DNA from: Glycine soja
Lineage: Eukaryota; Streptophyta; Magnoliopsida; Fabales; Fabaceae
Direction: 5' to 3'
Assembly: GCF_004193775.1 (NCBI RefSeq)
Contig: NC_041011.1
Coordinates: forward strand, 10,443,656-10,507,655
Length of the DNA stretch: 64,000 nt
The notes beneath the pieces were generated by a model. That model did not search any database. It was not told the origin of the DNA and was given only the letters and a program-made list of their open reading frames with translations. Shown here piece by piece: positions 45,501 to 59,332 of this stretch. The position numbers were made by a program, and so were the translations under genes. Position 1 is the stretch's first letter. Each line of letters opens with the position of its first letter.

Positions 45501-48500
45501 AAATTGAAAAGGTTATTCTAACTTTTGAAGAAAGCATGGATTTACCTATGAAAAACACTACGAAGCCATAGTTTGATCTTTCGACTATACATTACAAACC
45601 AAATAATTTTTTCATTGCTATGACTAGCTAACTTTAAGAAGAAGAAAATTACACTTGGTATTTGACCTAATATTTTCTGAACTCAAATAGAAATTAGACC
45701 AGACATGCATAATATCAAAGAAACTGTATGAAAATTAAATTAAATTTTTTAAATGAAAGGGAAACAAGACTAAAAAAAATTGTACAAGCTAATTAAAAGA
45801 ATTTATACTAAAAAGAAAGAGAGAATTTTATAGTCAAACCTTACCATATTCTTAAATTTCAATTTCCATGTATTAAGATTTTCTTAAAATCTTCCTAAAT
45901 ATAGGTATTATATATACAATAACTTTGTAAGATACATGTGTTAATTATATACTCAAATTATCACTACCATTATACTAATAATATACAACCATACGCACGA
46001 TATACCACGACACTCAATATTTATAACTCACTTTAAATAGGCAAAAAAAGAGATTTGACCCCAAATTAAAGAACAATTAATTATATATACGTCATGAAGA
46101 AATCTCAACGTCACATGATATAATATGAACAATGAACTGGGTTTTTTTTTCATCAGTAAACAATAAACTGGATTAAACATGATCATCATCATCAGTATTT
46201 AGAGTGGGCATTATTTACACTAAAATCATGTAATCCAGTATAACCAGCATTATTCATAAGAGTCCCTTGATTTGTTAAAATGTAAAATTAATATAGCAGA
46301 AAGTTATTGGTTATTTAAAGGAAGAAGTGTGAGAGAGAAGTGGAGGATTCAAATTTCTCTTATTAACAAAAACTAATAAATTTGAAAAAAACTTGTTTAT
46401 ATAATAAATTGTGGGATAGCTTTTTTTTTTTATCTCAAATACAAAAAATATATAATAATATATATTATGTATAATATATTATAAAATAATATAATTTGTG
46501 TTAAGATAATTAATATTAAAAGATATTAACGTAAATATTTAATTATTCTACGGGTCTCTATTTTTAAATTTTTTTAATTAGATTTATGAACTTTTTTATT
46601 GAATCCCTAAACTTTTATTTGTTTTTTTAATTAGATTTTCTCATCTAATTGTCGTTGTGAAAAACTAACTATAGATGTCATTTTAGAATTGACAGGAGGA
46701 ATATATGTGTTGTAAGCACAACAGAATCGACTATATGTAAAATTTTAACCTATACAACGTAATTCAACCCAAATATTCTATCATATTTCTACATCATCAT
46801 AAATAGGTAACACTCTATGACACTATTCCATCAACATTTCTATATGTGAAGTTAATATATTGATCATAATTAAATATTAAATAGCAAAAAAAAAAGAACC
46901 TTAACCTCTGCCACAAGATGTTCAACATAAAGGTGAACGATTCACTTCCTAGCTAATTGGAATTTACAACATCTCTAGAGCACCTTAATTTATCATCAAG
47001 AAATTCTTTTAAATCAACATTCAGGTACTCAATCCCCACCACAATGATACCATAACACAACTTCTTTGGGATAATCCAATTGCTTCAACATCCCCGCACA
47101 CACCCTAAAACAAAATCTCAGCAACAACAAAAAAAGAATAGATAAATCTATTATGTATTACACACCCAAAGAACAGAGAGTACCACTATCAAAATGAAAA
47201 TAACAAAAAAAAAAAAAAGAATAGATTACCTTTGTTGACGACGACAACCAAAAAAGACAACAATCTAGTGGTTGACAATATCCATTGATTTTCTCTCTGA
47301 AAGTGAAACGACACCTCGATTTTCCTCTCTTTTTCGCTTCATGTTACAATGCTAATGATCCTTCTAATGGGTTTCTTATTTTGTAATTGTTGGCCAAAAA
47401 AGAGGCAAGATTCAAACTAGGTCGTTTTAATAGACTCATCACATCACCATTTCACTCAACAAGTAACGGACAAGTCACACAATTATGTTAAATTTTTAAA
47501 CATACCTCAGGAAAAGGATCAAAATGTGCTCATTAAAAAACATAAAATATGAGGATGAAACTTTTTTAAACTTAATATATCAAAATAAAACTTAATGTAC
47601 AAAAATTGTATTAAACCTAAAATAATATAAATAAACCAAATTCATGTGAGGACAGTAAAAAACCCAATTAAACCTGATTTGAAACACAAATAACAACACA
47701 CACATCCTTAGGAAAATCAAATTAAAGACAACAATAGGAATAATACAATTGTAAAATCCGATTACATGCACATGCATGCATCAAATAGTTGTGTGACATA
47801 CCATTGTCAAGAGTGCAAGAAGCATTAGTTACGTGTCCAATGGCATGTGTGAGTGCTGCAGATAGTATAGAGAAACTCCATGAATGGTGTGGTCCACCTA
47901 CACTACGCTTTGTTGAGGCATGCAAACCGTATAGGGATGTTTGCGCGTGCAACTCACGCTCTGCGTAATGAATAACACATTCACTTAATTGGAAGCTTCA
48001 ACACATGCATCTCAGCCAGCCTTGCTTTCCAATGCAACGTATCATCCACAAAATCCACATCAACAATTATATATATATATATATATATAACACAAGAAAA
48101 TGTTCCAAAAATATAAAAAGAACAAGAAAACAAAAAGCAAGCAACTAATATAATCATAATTCCTTTTTAGAAGAAATATAAAAATCGCTATTCATTAGCT
48201 AACGAATTGGGTGCTTAATTTTTAAAATGTAGAAAGGAAAAGAAAAAAAAAAGGATAAGTTTGGAAGTGAGGTTTTGGATACATAAAAGGGTAAAAATTT
48301 TATGTTCAATAAATATTTTTAAATAAAATAATAACATATATAAGTTCAATAACCTAATAAATAAAAGTTTAAAAACACTTTTCAAAATGTTTTTTTTCTT
48401 CTAAATATGGACCTAATAAATAAAAGAGATTAAGTTTTGTTTGTGTAACAATTTTACACTATCAAACAATTATTGCAAATCAGCTTAAATATGACTTTTA

Positions 48501-49860
48501 AAGTTGTTATAAAAGTTATCAATTTTACTATTGAACAATATTTTTAGGTTATTATATTATAAATATAAAATATTTACCAATTTTATCAATAATTAATTTA
48601 TACCAAAAATATAACTGACCATTTTAATGGATTCATACCTTTAAAATATTTTTTTCATTAAAAACTTGAATCTAGAATATTGTTTAATTATATTATCAAA
48701 CCTCAATTTTAATTAGACTAACGTAATATCAATAATTATTACACAACAATTTAAACTAATTTGCACAGTCAATGTATTTAAATAATACTAATTTTCTCAA
48801 ATTTTTATTACCAATACAAAAATAATAATAATAATTCACCCCGCAATCATGCACACACTACTCGACAAAAAAGAAATAATAAAATGAAAAGCGCATTTCT
48901 CTCCGTTAGACTCCAGGCGGTGGTGATTTTTTGTGACCGTTAGATATAATAGTATTTAAATAAAAGAATAATGTGATGTAAAGTTAATATTTTATGAAAT
49001 TTGCACTCCCTTCCATTCTTATATCAGTTGCATAGATGAAGACAATGCACAGTTTCAATTTCAATAGCAATTGGGTCACACCAACCGAAAATGGTGAAGT
49101 TTTTTTTTTTAATATCACAAATATCTTTAGAAATAATTATGTCTAAACCAAATAAAATTATTATGAATGACTAAATATATCAATTAAATATTTAACGCAG
49201 CTACATATTTACGAATTTATATTTTTTTAGTTGGTGGTTCTTATTGTTAAAATAATAAAACTCACATAAATTTTAATAAGTAATAGATCCAGGAGATATT
49301 TAAAAGAGAATATTAGATAAGTATAACAATACGTAATATTTTTAGAAAGATACCAAGAATGATAAGTGTGATTAAATCCAAATTAAATATTAGTTTGATA
49401 GTTATTTTAAGGGTCAAAGTTTGTAAAAATATTTGATAATCTCACTAAAAAATTAAAGACTTTTTTTTTACCGTGATAAAAAATGATAATGTAATTGCAT
49501 AAAAAATGATAATGTAGTACTATCATCTCCATAAATTATATATCTTATAAACAAATAAATTAAACCAAAGATTCTAATCACATGTTCTTGTATATCACAG
49601 AAAAATGATAGACAAAAGAGAAGGGACATTTGTTGATTCCTAACAACATTTCATCATAAATGAACTTAAATAAACACCAGTAAGATATGATATAAGTGAA
49701 GAGTTTAATTTGATTTTTTACTATGCGAATAAAATAATATTTATAAGAAGAATAATTGTCCTTTAACTGATATTTATTTTCTCATATATTAGTCTTCACC
49801 ACAATTGGGTGAAGAGGCACTGATGGTGCAAAAACCCACCATATAATAGCCCCCTTTTCA
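42553..49860. other. AT-rich intergenic DNA, no gene recognised
   Basis: Small purine/pyrimidine dinucleotide tracts (ACACAC at 44330-44370, AT at 48069-48088) only. At 46560-47600 strings such as AATCCCTAAACTTTTATTTG and their approximate complements at the far side hint at a non-autonomous transposon of about 1 kb, with no clear TIR or TSD. A 230-base open frame at 47722-47952 (minus) is not recognised and lacks gene context. Confidence 0.4.
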
Positions 49861-49881
49861 CTTGCGTAGTTGGGTGACAAA

Positions 49882-50083
49882 ACGTTTTAATTCCAAAGAA
49901 AAAAACGTGGGCCACACCAAAACGTGGAGAATGATTTGGATTTTGGACTGATATGGACGGCGCGGATTTTCGCTTCAGATCACAGCAACCGTTCGATTAT
50001 CAACTTAATGACAGCTCACACATGGTTGGCGCCAGGTGCTAAGCCTAACGTGCGATCAATCACGTTACATGGTCGTGCCACGT
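49882..50083. promoter_or_regulatory. GC-richer island with six ACGT cores
   Basis: ACGT occurs at 49882, 49905 (AAACGTGGGCC), 49922 (AACGTGGAG), 50048 (AACGTGCG), 50062 (CACGTTAC) and 50080 (CCACGTCAC). These are G-box/ABRE-type cores bound by bZIP and bHLH factors. The island stands out against AT-rich DNA on both sides. No gene start was recognised within several kb, so its role is open; the ORF spanning it (49924-50124) has no recognisable domain. Confidence 0.35.
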
Positions 50084-50124
50084 CACTCGAACAAAAAACA
50101 CAGCACTTTAAGCACAATTTATAG

Positions 50125-53100
50125 GATAAATCTAGAGCAAACATAATATTATATTTATTATTATATTTATTTTGACTTAGATTTATTTCTTTATTTTTTT
50201 AAATATTTATTATAATATTATACTTATAACCATTAAAAAATAAAAAAAATAAGATTAAATCATATTTTAAATAAATAATTATTTTATCTTTAAACGTGTA
50301 AAATGTTGACAAATTTATTTGTGAATATGTCACGTAGATTTTTTTTTTCATTTACGATAATAGATGAAAGTTAATGAATGAATAAATTTATTGTATTTTT
50401 TTATTTTATCGATTAAAATTTAAATTTTTATCCTTCGGAAACGAATTTATCATCGCATTATGATAAAAATAACTATTTATCTTAATTTTTATGTCATGAT
50501 ACTTTTTTTTCGAATATTAACTACGAAAATGATGAAGGTAGACAATTTTTTATATATATTGATGACAGAGACTTTAGACCACAAGGATTGTTTGTCCGCA
50601 GTTAACGTTTTAAAATAAGAAAAAAAATTGTAGTTTAAATCTCAGGATTAGCTCATGGTTTTTTAATCTGTAATTTATAATGTTGTTGGAGGAATCTTAA
50701 CGCACTCACTCCGATACTCTTATCTTAATATTTTCTTTACGATGATGAAATGATATTGATTGAAAATCATCAATTGTAGTATGTCACACTTCTAAACTAG
50801 GAAAGATAATTATTAAGTAAAAATGTAACCTATTCAAATTGATATTTTTAATTAATTTTGATTAATAATATTAAATAAAGGAATATTATTGAGAGTCTCA
50901 CTAATATTTTTAATTTATTATAAAATAAAAGTGAAGATCGGTTAGAATTTTTTACCGTTGAAAATTAAGAAAAGAAAAATAATATATAAAGGGTGATTTG
51001 TTAAAATACATCTACGTAAGAAGGGAATGATCAATGATGTATATATATGTATGGTTATTTTTTGTTAGACAAACCCAGTGAGAGGATGAAAATTCTAGAT
51101 TTTCTTAAGATATTCACAAACCGATAAATGAGTTGATATAATTAGTTATTTTCAGAAGAATAATCAATTCATATAACTTTATTTATGTAGCAGTAATAAT
51201 TGAATTAAACACACATTCATTCTATCTATTATTTTTTATTGTTAACACTGCTGATTTTTTTATTACATATATAAGTTCAAATTTATAATTTCTTTCAAAT
51301 AGACTTAATTTACTAAAGTTCCAGTTGTTTGTATTTTTAATAATTTTTTAATTTAAAATATATTTCTAGCTTTTCTACTAAATATGATATTTAAAAAAAT
51401 ATTTTGATGTTTTAAAAAAGTTAAATATATAGAGAAATTTCTTAAAATTTTCAAAATAAATTATATAATGATATATATATATGTATGGAAAAATTATAGA
51501 GTGATGCAGCTATTCAGGATAACAATGAATAGGATTTAGATAAGATACTAGTACCCAAATTTTAAAGAATATCTTTTTAATTTGATTTGAACCATATTCT
51601 CATAGATAACTTTGGTACTTATCATCATGTACAATACAATGTTTTAGTTAAACAGAAGTGTCATTTCATATCTTAGTTATGAAACATACCAAACAAAATA
51701 TTTAACTATATTTAAATTTAACATAATAAAGAAATTAAAAAATCATGTAACAAACAATAATATAAACAAATTATAAGCCAACATAAATTTATAAAATAAC
51801 TCATTTACAAATTTGTAGGTATGGTGTTTGCACTGCTTAATTATATATAGTAATTTATGATATGAAAAAATAAATTTTTTTTACTATATAGTGATTTAAG
51901 TAATTTTTATAGTAATTTATGTAATATTACTTTTTATTTTTATTTTATTAAGAAGTATAATTCAATTGATTAAAAAAAATGTGTAAATATTATAAACTTC
52001 TTAATACTTGTATTTGAATTCCATGAATAAAAAAATTATACTAATTAACATATGAATATAGAAAAAGTTGGGTAGTAGTATGATATGTATACCCATTATT
52101 ATAACTTTTTTTTTTATAAATAATACATCTATTTAGAGTCATTTAATGGAAAATTTTCCTTCTTATCATAAATATTTCTTACAAATATTCATTAGGTAGG
52201 AGTCCAATTGTCATCCTTACACCTATCACTATTGACTTATATGAGTTATGACAATAATAGACACACAACCCTGGCCCCAACAATTAGTCCTTGCATTTCC
52301 ATGTTCTCAAATAGTGACTTGTGTTTCCTTTCATTCCTTGCCTCTTTCCTAGTTCATTTGACTTTCTTGCCCTTCCAATGCATAGTAAAAGATATTTGTA
52401 AAATTGTAAGCATTTCAACCAATTGAATTGTAATTTTTGTCTTTCTTTAAAATTCACGGTGCAACTAGTTCCACATTCAGAAAAGTTCATTTTACTTTTG
52501 AAAGTAGAAATAATTATTTCTTCGTGTGCACTTTGGACACTCTCAAAACAAAATATGCACATAATAAATGCGAAAATATATGTATAAATAGACCTTAAAT
52601 TTAATATAAAAATGCTGTAGTCTGTATTTTCTTGAATGGAATTTGGCGTAATAGAAAGTATTATTACGATAGGAGGTACATGGTTGAAGTTGAATGAGTC
52701 CATATGTTGATGCACTTACCTTTCTGAATAACCTTCATAATCAAATGAACCAACTTAAACACGTGGGTATGATTTGTTAAGCTTTAGATTTTAATTTACA
52801 TAAAAATTAAATTTCGTTTGAGGTCAGTTCACTTTGGTTATGATTAATTATAATTGGCTTGTCATCAAGGTTTTTAAAAATGGTTCCCATTGTAATTGCG
52901 ATTGTAAAATTAAAGATTTTAGAGTTATTGTGACTTCATTACAACTATAATTATGATTGCATCGACCATATTTCTCTGTAATTTCTCACCACATCAAAAG
53001 ATTGTAACCAAAGTGTGAATTACTTTAATTTAGAACTCTTGTTTTCATACATAATATTCACATATAAAAATAATAATTAATCTTCGTCAGAGATAATTAA

Positions 53101-53980
53101 TTACTTATTAAAAAATACATATCATTATTAATTATGTTAATCAATATTATTCATGCACTATATTTAAATATATTATACTTAGCCAAAAATAGTTCATCAC
53201 ATACAGATAGAGGAACATAAATCTTTCTCCACTGTTCCTGAGAAGCCAAAATCATCCTATTAATTAACCATTAATTTATTTAGTCAGTCATCTTTTTCTA
53301 ACACCAAACTCTCCAAAATATAATATAAAACAGATCAAATGAGTTTTTTTTTTTCTTTTTTTCTATTATGTAAAAACACCCTTTAGCAACTTCCTTATCT
53401 TTCTCTATATTCTCCCACATTATTTTAAACAAATTTTGCTGGCAGTGACACCCTCTTCCCGGATCTTCCCGGAGTCAGTTTCAAGCATTGATACAAATCA
53501 TTTCTTTTTTGGGACTACATGAATAGATACAAATAATTCATAATCATATATGAATGCAATGATTGATTAATTAATAATCTTTCGGATGAATACTTGACTA
53601 ATTAACTAAACACATTAATCACATATTTCTCCAGGAATACAAGTATATACAGACAATATCATTGTTGTTTTCTTTTAAACAACAATAATCCAAATGATCA
53701 CTTATCTCAGAAACACAGATCATCAATAAAAAGAACAAAAACAGTATAAGCATGGTTTTTTAACCTTCGATTCCACACGCACATAGTTTCCTAAAATGCC
53801 TAGACAAATGTAAGAATGATATGTACGATAAGTTTATTTGAATTTTTATAATAATTATCTTTTTTGTGTCATTATGATATTATTATGGAGTATTTACTAA
53901 ATTTATTGATGATTAATTTTGGTTGAAAAATCTGATTAATCATTTTTAGTTAGATTTTTTTCTTAATCATTTTTTTTCAT
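50125..53980. other. AT-rich intergenic DNA, no gene recognised
   Basis: Repeated inspection shows only low-complexity A/T stretches and short open frames (for example 52284-52715, minus) with no domain, no splice-consistent neighbours and no codon-usage signal. Confidence 0.4.
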
Positions 53981-54045
53981 CACAAAATTCGAACTCGAGA
54001 CCTTATTTAAGGAAGCCGATGTTCGTACCACTTGAACTAACATTT
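53981..54045 (-). mobile_element. tRNA-like SINE head (A and B boxes)
   Basis: On the minus strand, an A-box-like TTAGTTCAAGTGGTACG (54040-54024) is followed about 20 bases later by GGTCTCGAGTTCGAAT (54002-53987), a good B box. This resembles lysine-tRNA-derived SINE heads in plants. No TSD or 3' end could be fixed, so it may be a fragment. Confidence 0.4.
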
Positions 54046-54289
54046 CGATGATAATTACGTTTAAATTCTTATAAATCATGATTTCTCATTGATTAACATT
54101 GAAAAGTTTTTTAGATTGACAACACATAAAAATTAAACTAAAAAAAATAACAGCATACGTCAGACATGTAGAAAATAGTAATAATATTAAGAAGATTCCT
54201 GTGACAGTTACATGTTGAGGGAGTGGTAGAAGAGTCATTGTGGCAGTTCCTATCTATTCCACTTCATTGAAAGCTAGTCCCACTTGAGC

Positions 54290-55315
54290 TTTCTTTCCAC
54301 AAATCTCTCTTTGCATATCTTCAATGAAAACCTGAGTGTCACCAACTCCATCTTTCAGTTTCATCTTTCACACAAACACACTTAAAAATCCACTTCTTCT
54401 TCTAGTGCTTCTAATCCAAACCACCACCATAAACAAATTCATATTGAAACTGTGTACTGTTTGTTTGTTTTCTTGTTTGTTTGTTACTCTACCAATCTTT
54501 AGAAGAATTCAGCCTTTGAATTTTGGTGTCCTTTTTTATCAATCAAGGCCAAACTCAAAATCCCAACTTTTGTAAATCAAGGTACACATAGTCTTTGAAT
54601 TTGTTCTGAATTCCCACATTTGTGTTTGTTTCCAAGATGCATTTTTTGTCCTTTTGTTATTCTGATTTGGATTCTTCATAGCTTCTTTTGTTGGATTGCG
54701 TGGATTTTAAAAAAAAAATCAAGTTTGTAGAGGGTGTTGCAGGGGATGAAGATCCAATGTCATTCTTTTGTTATTCAGATCAGTCTTGATCTTTTGCATC
54801 TGTCCTTAATAGTACTTTCATTTCGGAGAATGGCTTCCTTATGAAGAAATATCAAAATTACAGCATAGGCATGATCTGGATTTTTTTAGTAAAATCTGAT
54901 TCGAGTGTGTGAGCTTTTATTGGATTGCATTGCCATATGCATAATATATATTCTCAAGAGTACAAGTTACTTTGCTGCAAAACTACATTGAGTTAATTGA
55001 GTATGTCACATAAAAGAGGATAAGAGATTTGACAATTCTTCATTGATTTCATCATTCGCTATCCAATGGCGTATGCATTTTCTGCCCAATGATTCGCATC
55101 ATGCAATTTAATGGTGTCAAGAGTCTGATCTGAGATAAAAAAGAATTAAACCATACATGTTTCAGGAAAACTGTAGTTAGACTTGGGCTAGGAGCCTTTT
55201 ATATTGTGTTGGATTTTCTATTCATGTTTGTTGTCTTTAGTTACTTGATTCAGAAACCTTGTAGAACTAATCATCTCTAAACTCAACTTTATTTTTTGTG
55301 ACTATTTATAGCATA
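54290..55315 (+). promoter_or_regulatory. 5' UTR exon and UTR intron of the WVD2-like gene (inferred)
   Basis: A CT/CA-rich leader (54290-54580) without a convincing coding frame ends at AATCAAG|GTACAC. The next acceptor TATTTATAG ends at 55311, 4 bases before the coding ATG at 55316. A leader intron of about 730 bases is the simplest reading. Confidence 0.5.
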
Positions 55316-57659
55316 ATGGAATCTGAAAATGGAGTCGCTATGGAGGACGAGAAACACGTCATTGGGGAAACAACCAAGGAGAATATAAACAAAGAAGCTG
55401 AAAACAGTTGTAATTCTGAAATTCAGACCAAGAATGAGGTATCTGAAGCTGTTGTAAAAGTTGAAGGTCCCAAATCTGCAGCAAGTAAAATCTCAAAACT
55501 TGCCAAGGTACCTTATATGATGTATCAGAATTGTGTCTTCAATTAAACTATTAATAATCATTTACATATAGAATACACATTACATGATCTTCCACCCTAA
55601 CTAATTCATATAAATGTGGTTAGGAACATGGTGGCAAAGGTGGTGTTGCTTCAAAGAACAACAAATCTGCCACCAAAGACAAACCCAATTTGAAGTCTAC
55701 AACTTCATCTCAGACACACAGGCCAAACCTTTCCAAGAGCCTTTCTTTGCCAGCCAAATCAGCTGGAGGAGATGGCATGAAGAAAAGCACTAATGGAACT
55801 CTCGCGAAGCCAGAAACTAAGCATGCTAATGGGGCTAAAGCTGAGGCTTCCATTCGCCGTTTAAGCAGGCTGACGAACTCTGAAGTTAACTCAAAAGAGG
55901 CAAAAACAAACACTGGAAATTCTAACCAGAGGACTTCTTTGGCATCCATGATTAGCCTTAAAACCTCTGAGGTACAGAGACTATTTTTTCCCCTCAGTTC
56001 CTCTTTTTTTGTGTAGCTTGATAGCTTCTCTTCATTGATCTCCTTGTTCATAACTTCTATCCTGTCTACCAGTCTGGAATATCTACTCCAGTGAATGCGG
56101 TTACCAAGAGCCTTACATCTGAGGAATCATTGTAAGTCCTAACCTCCCAAGATTTACTAAATGCTTCTTTATGTTATGCCTAAGTTATGGTGTTCTCTAA
56201 GAATATATTTCAGTCTATGGGGTACTCAAATTGTAATGAAAACTATATATACAATTACGAAATTGCTCTATTATCCGTATCCTTTTGCTGAATGGATTAC
56301 CACCATGTGGTCTTTTTACTTTATTGCAGACCTGTTGATCAGATTTCAATTCCAGCAAAAACTGAAAAACCAAATAAAGAGGAAGATGATGCTCATTCTA
56401 CAACTTCGTATGATTTATACACTATTACTCCCAGATCATTTATGTTGTCCTTGCTTGTCTGTCAATCTCACTAGGATTTGAATATGTTGCAAAATGAAAA
56501 TGCCATCCTTCTTTTTTCTTTAGCAAAAATGTTCATGAAATGTTGTTTATGTGTTATCAGAAGTCATACTCCTCGTAGGAGGAGCAGTGGTTCTGGATTT
56601 TCCTTCAGATTGGAAGAACGAGCAGAAAAGAGGAAGGAGGTAGTTGTTGAAACCTTGCAGCCTATTGATTTTAGTATTGGATGTGCCAGATATTAATCCT
56701 ATTTTCTCCTTTTCCCTCAGTTCTTCTCAAAGTTAGAAGAGAAAATTCAGGAAAAGGAGGCAGAGAAAACTAACCAGCAAGAGAAATCAAAGGTATCAAA
56801 ACCAACAAAACAACAAAATGAATTCAATAGGTTCTGTTCCATGTGGTTTGAGTTCTCATTGCCAGCTTATCACCTTATTTTTTTTCTCTTTTTTTCTTCG
56901 GATTTTCTGGCAGGAAAACCAGGAGGCTGAGATCAAGCAATTGAGGAAGACCATGACTTTCAAAGCCACTCCAATGCCAAGTTTCTACAAGGAACCTCCT
57001 CCAAAAGTTGAATTGAAGAAGGTAACTTATCCATCACATGCTCACACAGCTGTTAATGCCTTCTAAAATTTATTTCTTTCAACTTCTTATGGCAACAGAA
57101 TTGCTCATTCCTTGTTATGGAAGTGTTTCTTAGCTAGAGAATCTACTCATTCTTCTTCGGTATATTTTTCATGGGACATGCCCTCTTCATTTTCACTCTT
57201 CTAATGTATTTTATCTACCATTAGATACCAATAACGCGCCCAAAATCTCCAAAGCTTGGAAGGCACAAAGGATCTGCTGTGAACAAATCAGCAGACAAAT
57301 CTTGTTCTAGTCCACATGGAAAGCAGCAACAGAATGATCCAACCAAGGCAAAGGCAAAGGGTAGTAATAAAGAAGTGATTTCAAAGAAACCAATCAGAAA
57401 AATTCAAGCCAAGGTGCAGTCTCAGGAAAGTGCAATCAGAAAAACTGAAAAGGATTCTGTGAAGCCCACTAAAGTCAACCAAGATGCAAAAGCAGGCACA
57501 GGAAACAATGAAGAATGCCATGATCCATCAGTTAACAATTCTGAATACCAAAATGACATGGAGCTAGAATCCAAAAATGAACTTGATCAGAATGTTGCAC
57601 TGGTCTTGAACTCATCCCCACCTGAGATTGTATCATATGAGGTTGCTGTTGGAGTGTAG
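55316..57659 (+). CDS. WVD2-like / TPX2-domain microtubule-associated protein, eight coding exons, intact
   Basis: Exons 55316-55507, 55624-55971, 56073-56131, 56330-56407, 56561-56639, 56721-56792, 56914-57021, 57225-57659; all GT-AG and in phase, 456 residues. Start [20 protein letters not shown]. An acidic then Ser/Lys-rich disordered N-half contains [14 protein letters not shown] and [12 protein letters not shown]. The conserved domain runs [51 protein letters not shown] and [11 protein letters not shown]; the KLEEK motif defines the WAVE-DAMPENED2/WDL family, whose members bind and bundle cortical microtubules and shape anisotropic growth. Charged regions predict a coiled coil around 245-290. 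The C-tail is basic and ends in [10 protein letters not shown]. An in-frame ATG 18 bases upstream lies across the predicted UTR acceptor and is not favoured. No lesions seen. Confidence 0.93.
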
Positions 57660-57990
57660 ATTCATATATAGCCGGAGAGTATTTATATAAAAACATAGGA
57701 CTCCATGTTACCAGTTATTTCATTATTGTTGTGAATATAGAGGTTGCTTCATTTTCATTATAAATCTTGTATTGCATTTAAAGATAGGTTGCTTGTTGTT
57801 ATATTGAATTGTTGCTGTTTGTAACGAATATTTTGTTAATTCATCATTTACCAAACAGTTCATGTGTTTGCCCTCTGATCAAATAAACATTAGACTACAA
57901 GACAATTTCTCTTTGTACTTCCTATGAAGGAAATGCAAGAAGGTTCTCTTCCAAGTTAATTGTAAAAATAACCCGCATCCATCACATAAA
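57660..57990 (+). other. 3' UTR of the WVD2-like gene and short spacer
   Basis: AT-rich with AATAAA-like signals (ATCAAATAAACATT at about 57877). No further gene. Confidence 0.5.
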
Positions 57991-58583
57991 TGAAAGACTT
58001 AATTACAAATTTTATCACCAAATTTTTATTATTTTGTGAATTTTACCACTCAAATTTTATTTTCATAAATTTTATCATTCAAATTTTATGATTTTGCGGA
58101 TTTTACCACTAAAGTTTTTTTCACAAAGTTTACCATCTAACTAACATTTGAAAAATTTTACCATCCAAAATTTCGATTTTTGTGTATTTTACCATCAAGT
58201 TGGTAACAAAATATGTAAAAAGATCATTTTTTTTAGATTTTTGTATCGATTATAGTTATAATTGATGTAAAAAAGTAATTTTCTATATCGATTGTGATTA
58301 TAACTAATATAATAAGTTACTTTTCTACATCGATTATAATTACAACTAATGTCAAAATGATCTATTTTTGGTAAATAGTTTTTGAAACCACCTAGGTTAG
58401 TATATAATTTTACAAAGCAACCTAGTTTTGTAAAAAAAAAACAAAAGAAGAAAAGAGACCTTCAGCGGTAGTAAAATACACAAAAATTGAAAAGTTGGTG
58501 GTAAAATTTGTGAAAATAAAACTTGATGATAAAATTTGCAAAATAATGAAAGTTGAGTGATAAAATTTACAATTAAACCTAGA
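57991..58583. mobile_element. Inverted-repeat (foldback/MITE-like) element
   Basis: The left arm from 57991 (ACTTAATTACAAATTTTATC) and the complement of the right arm from about 58583 (GTTTAATTGTAAATTTTATC) can be aligned over about 90 bases and beyond with roughly 80 per cent identity. Between them, three related strings (TATCGATTATAGTTATAATT at 58245 and variants at 58285 and 58330) form an internal repeat. No ORF and no clear TSD. Confidence 0.55.
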
Positions 58584-59332
58584 TGAAAATTAAAAAGAGA
58601 GGGAAAAAAAGTCAAAGATGAAATTGTAGGCAATGTTCAAGACAAGCATCCCCCCTTTTATAAAGTGTTTGGATATGCATCGCCTTGGCTTAAAAAATGC
58701 ATCAAATTCACACTTAATGTCAAAACTAATATGGATAGCTTCCAAATGTTAATCCTTGTTTTGTTTGTGTCATTTAAATTCACACATTTGGTCTCACTTT
58801 AAAGAATTAGTTATAAGCCTAGAATTGATTGAGTTAAAATAACTTTAAAAGAAAAACACTCAAATTTTACTATTAGTTTGCTTTTAAAATAAAAAAAATA
58901 TAAACAATAATTTCTTCACTTTAAAATCAATTAACAAGAACAATTTCCCCCCCTTGTTGAATGCAAAGTTATTAAACAAGAAACCAATGTAGCTTAATGT
59001 GATCCTTTACACAAGTTTTCTCTTGTTGAATACGAAACCAAACTCAACATTAGTGCATGTTTAATGTGACTTTGAGTCATATAAATTCACATATTTGATT
59101 TTACCTTAAAGAATTAATTCAGTCTAAATTGAGATGAAATAACTTCAAAAGAAAAACTCAAATTTTACAAAATTTGACTACTATTCAAATAAAAAACACA
59201 AACAAATTATTTCACTTTAAAATAAATTTTATCATAAACCAATTTTGCAAAATCAATTTCTTTCAAAATTGATTATGCAAATGCTCATTCAAACACACAC
59301 TTAATGCCTTATAACCAAAAGGAACATGGTCA
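58584..59332. other. AT-rich spacer with an internal near-duplication
   Basis: No gene. Two similar blocks (about 58790-58900 and 59085-59190, both with AAGAATTA..., AAAATAACTT-AAAAGAAAAA and CAAATTTTAC strings) look like an old duplication. Confidence 0.4.

Noticed and set aside
49924..50124. 66-codon plus-strand ORF
   Set aside because: No domain, no neighbours, and codons overlap the ACGT-rich island; probably chance in GC-richer DNA.
52284..52715. 143-codon minus-strand ORF
   Set aside because: No recognisable domain, no intron-consistent neighbours, isolated in AT-rich DNA.
54336..54575. 79-codon ORF upstream of the WVD2-like gene
   Set aside because: Serine/leucine/phenylalanine-rich, lies in the inferred 5' UTR exon and does not join the coding exons.
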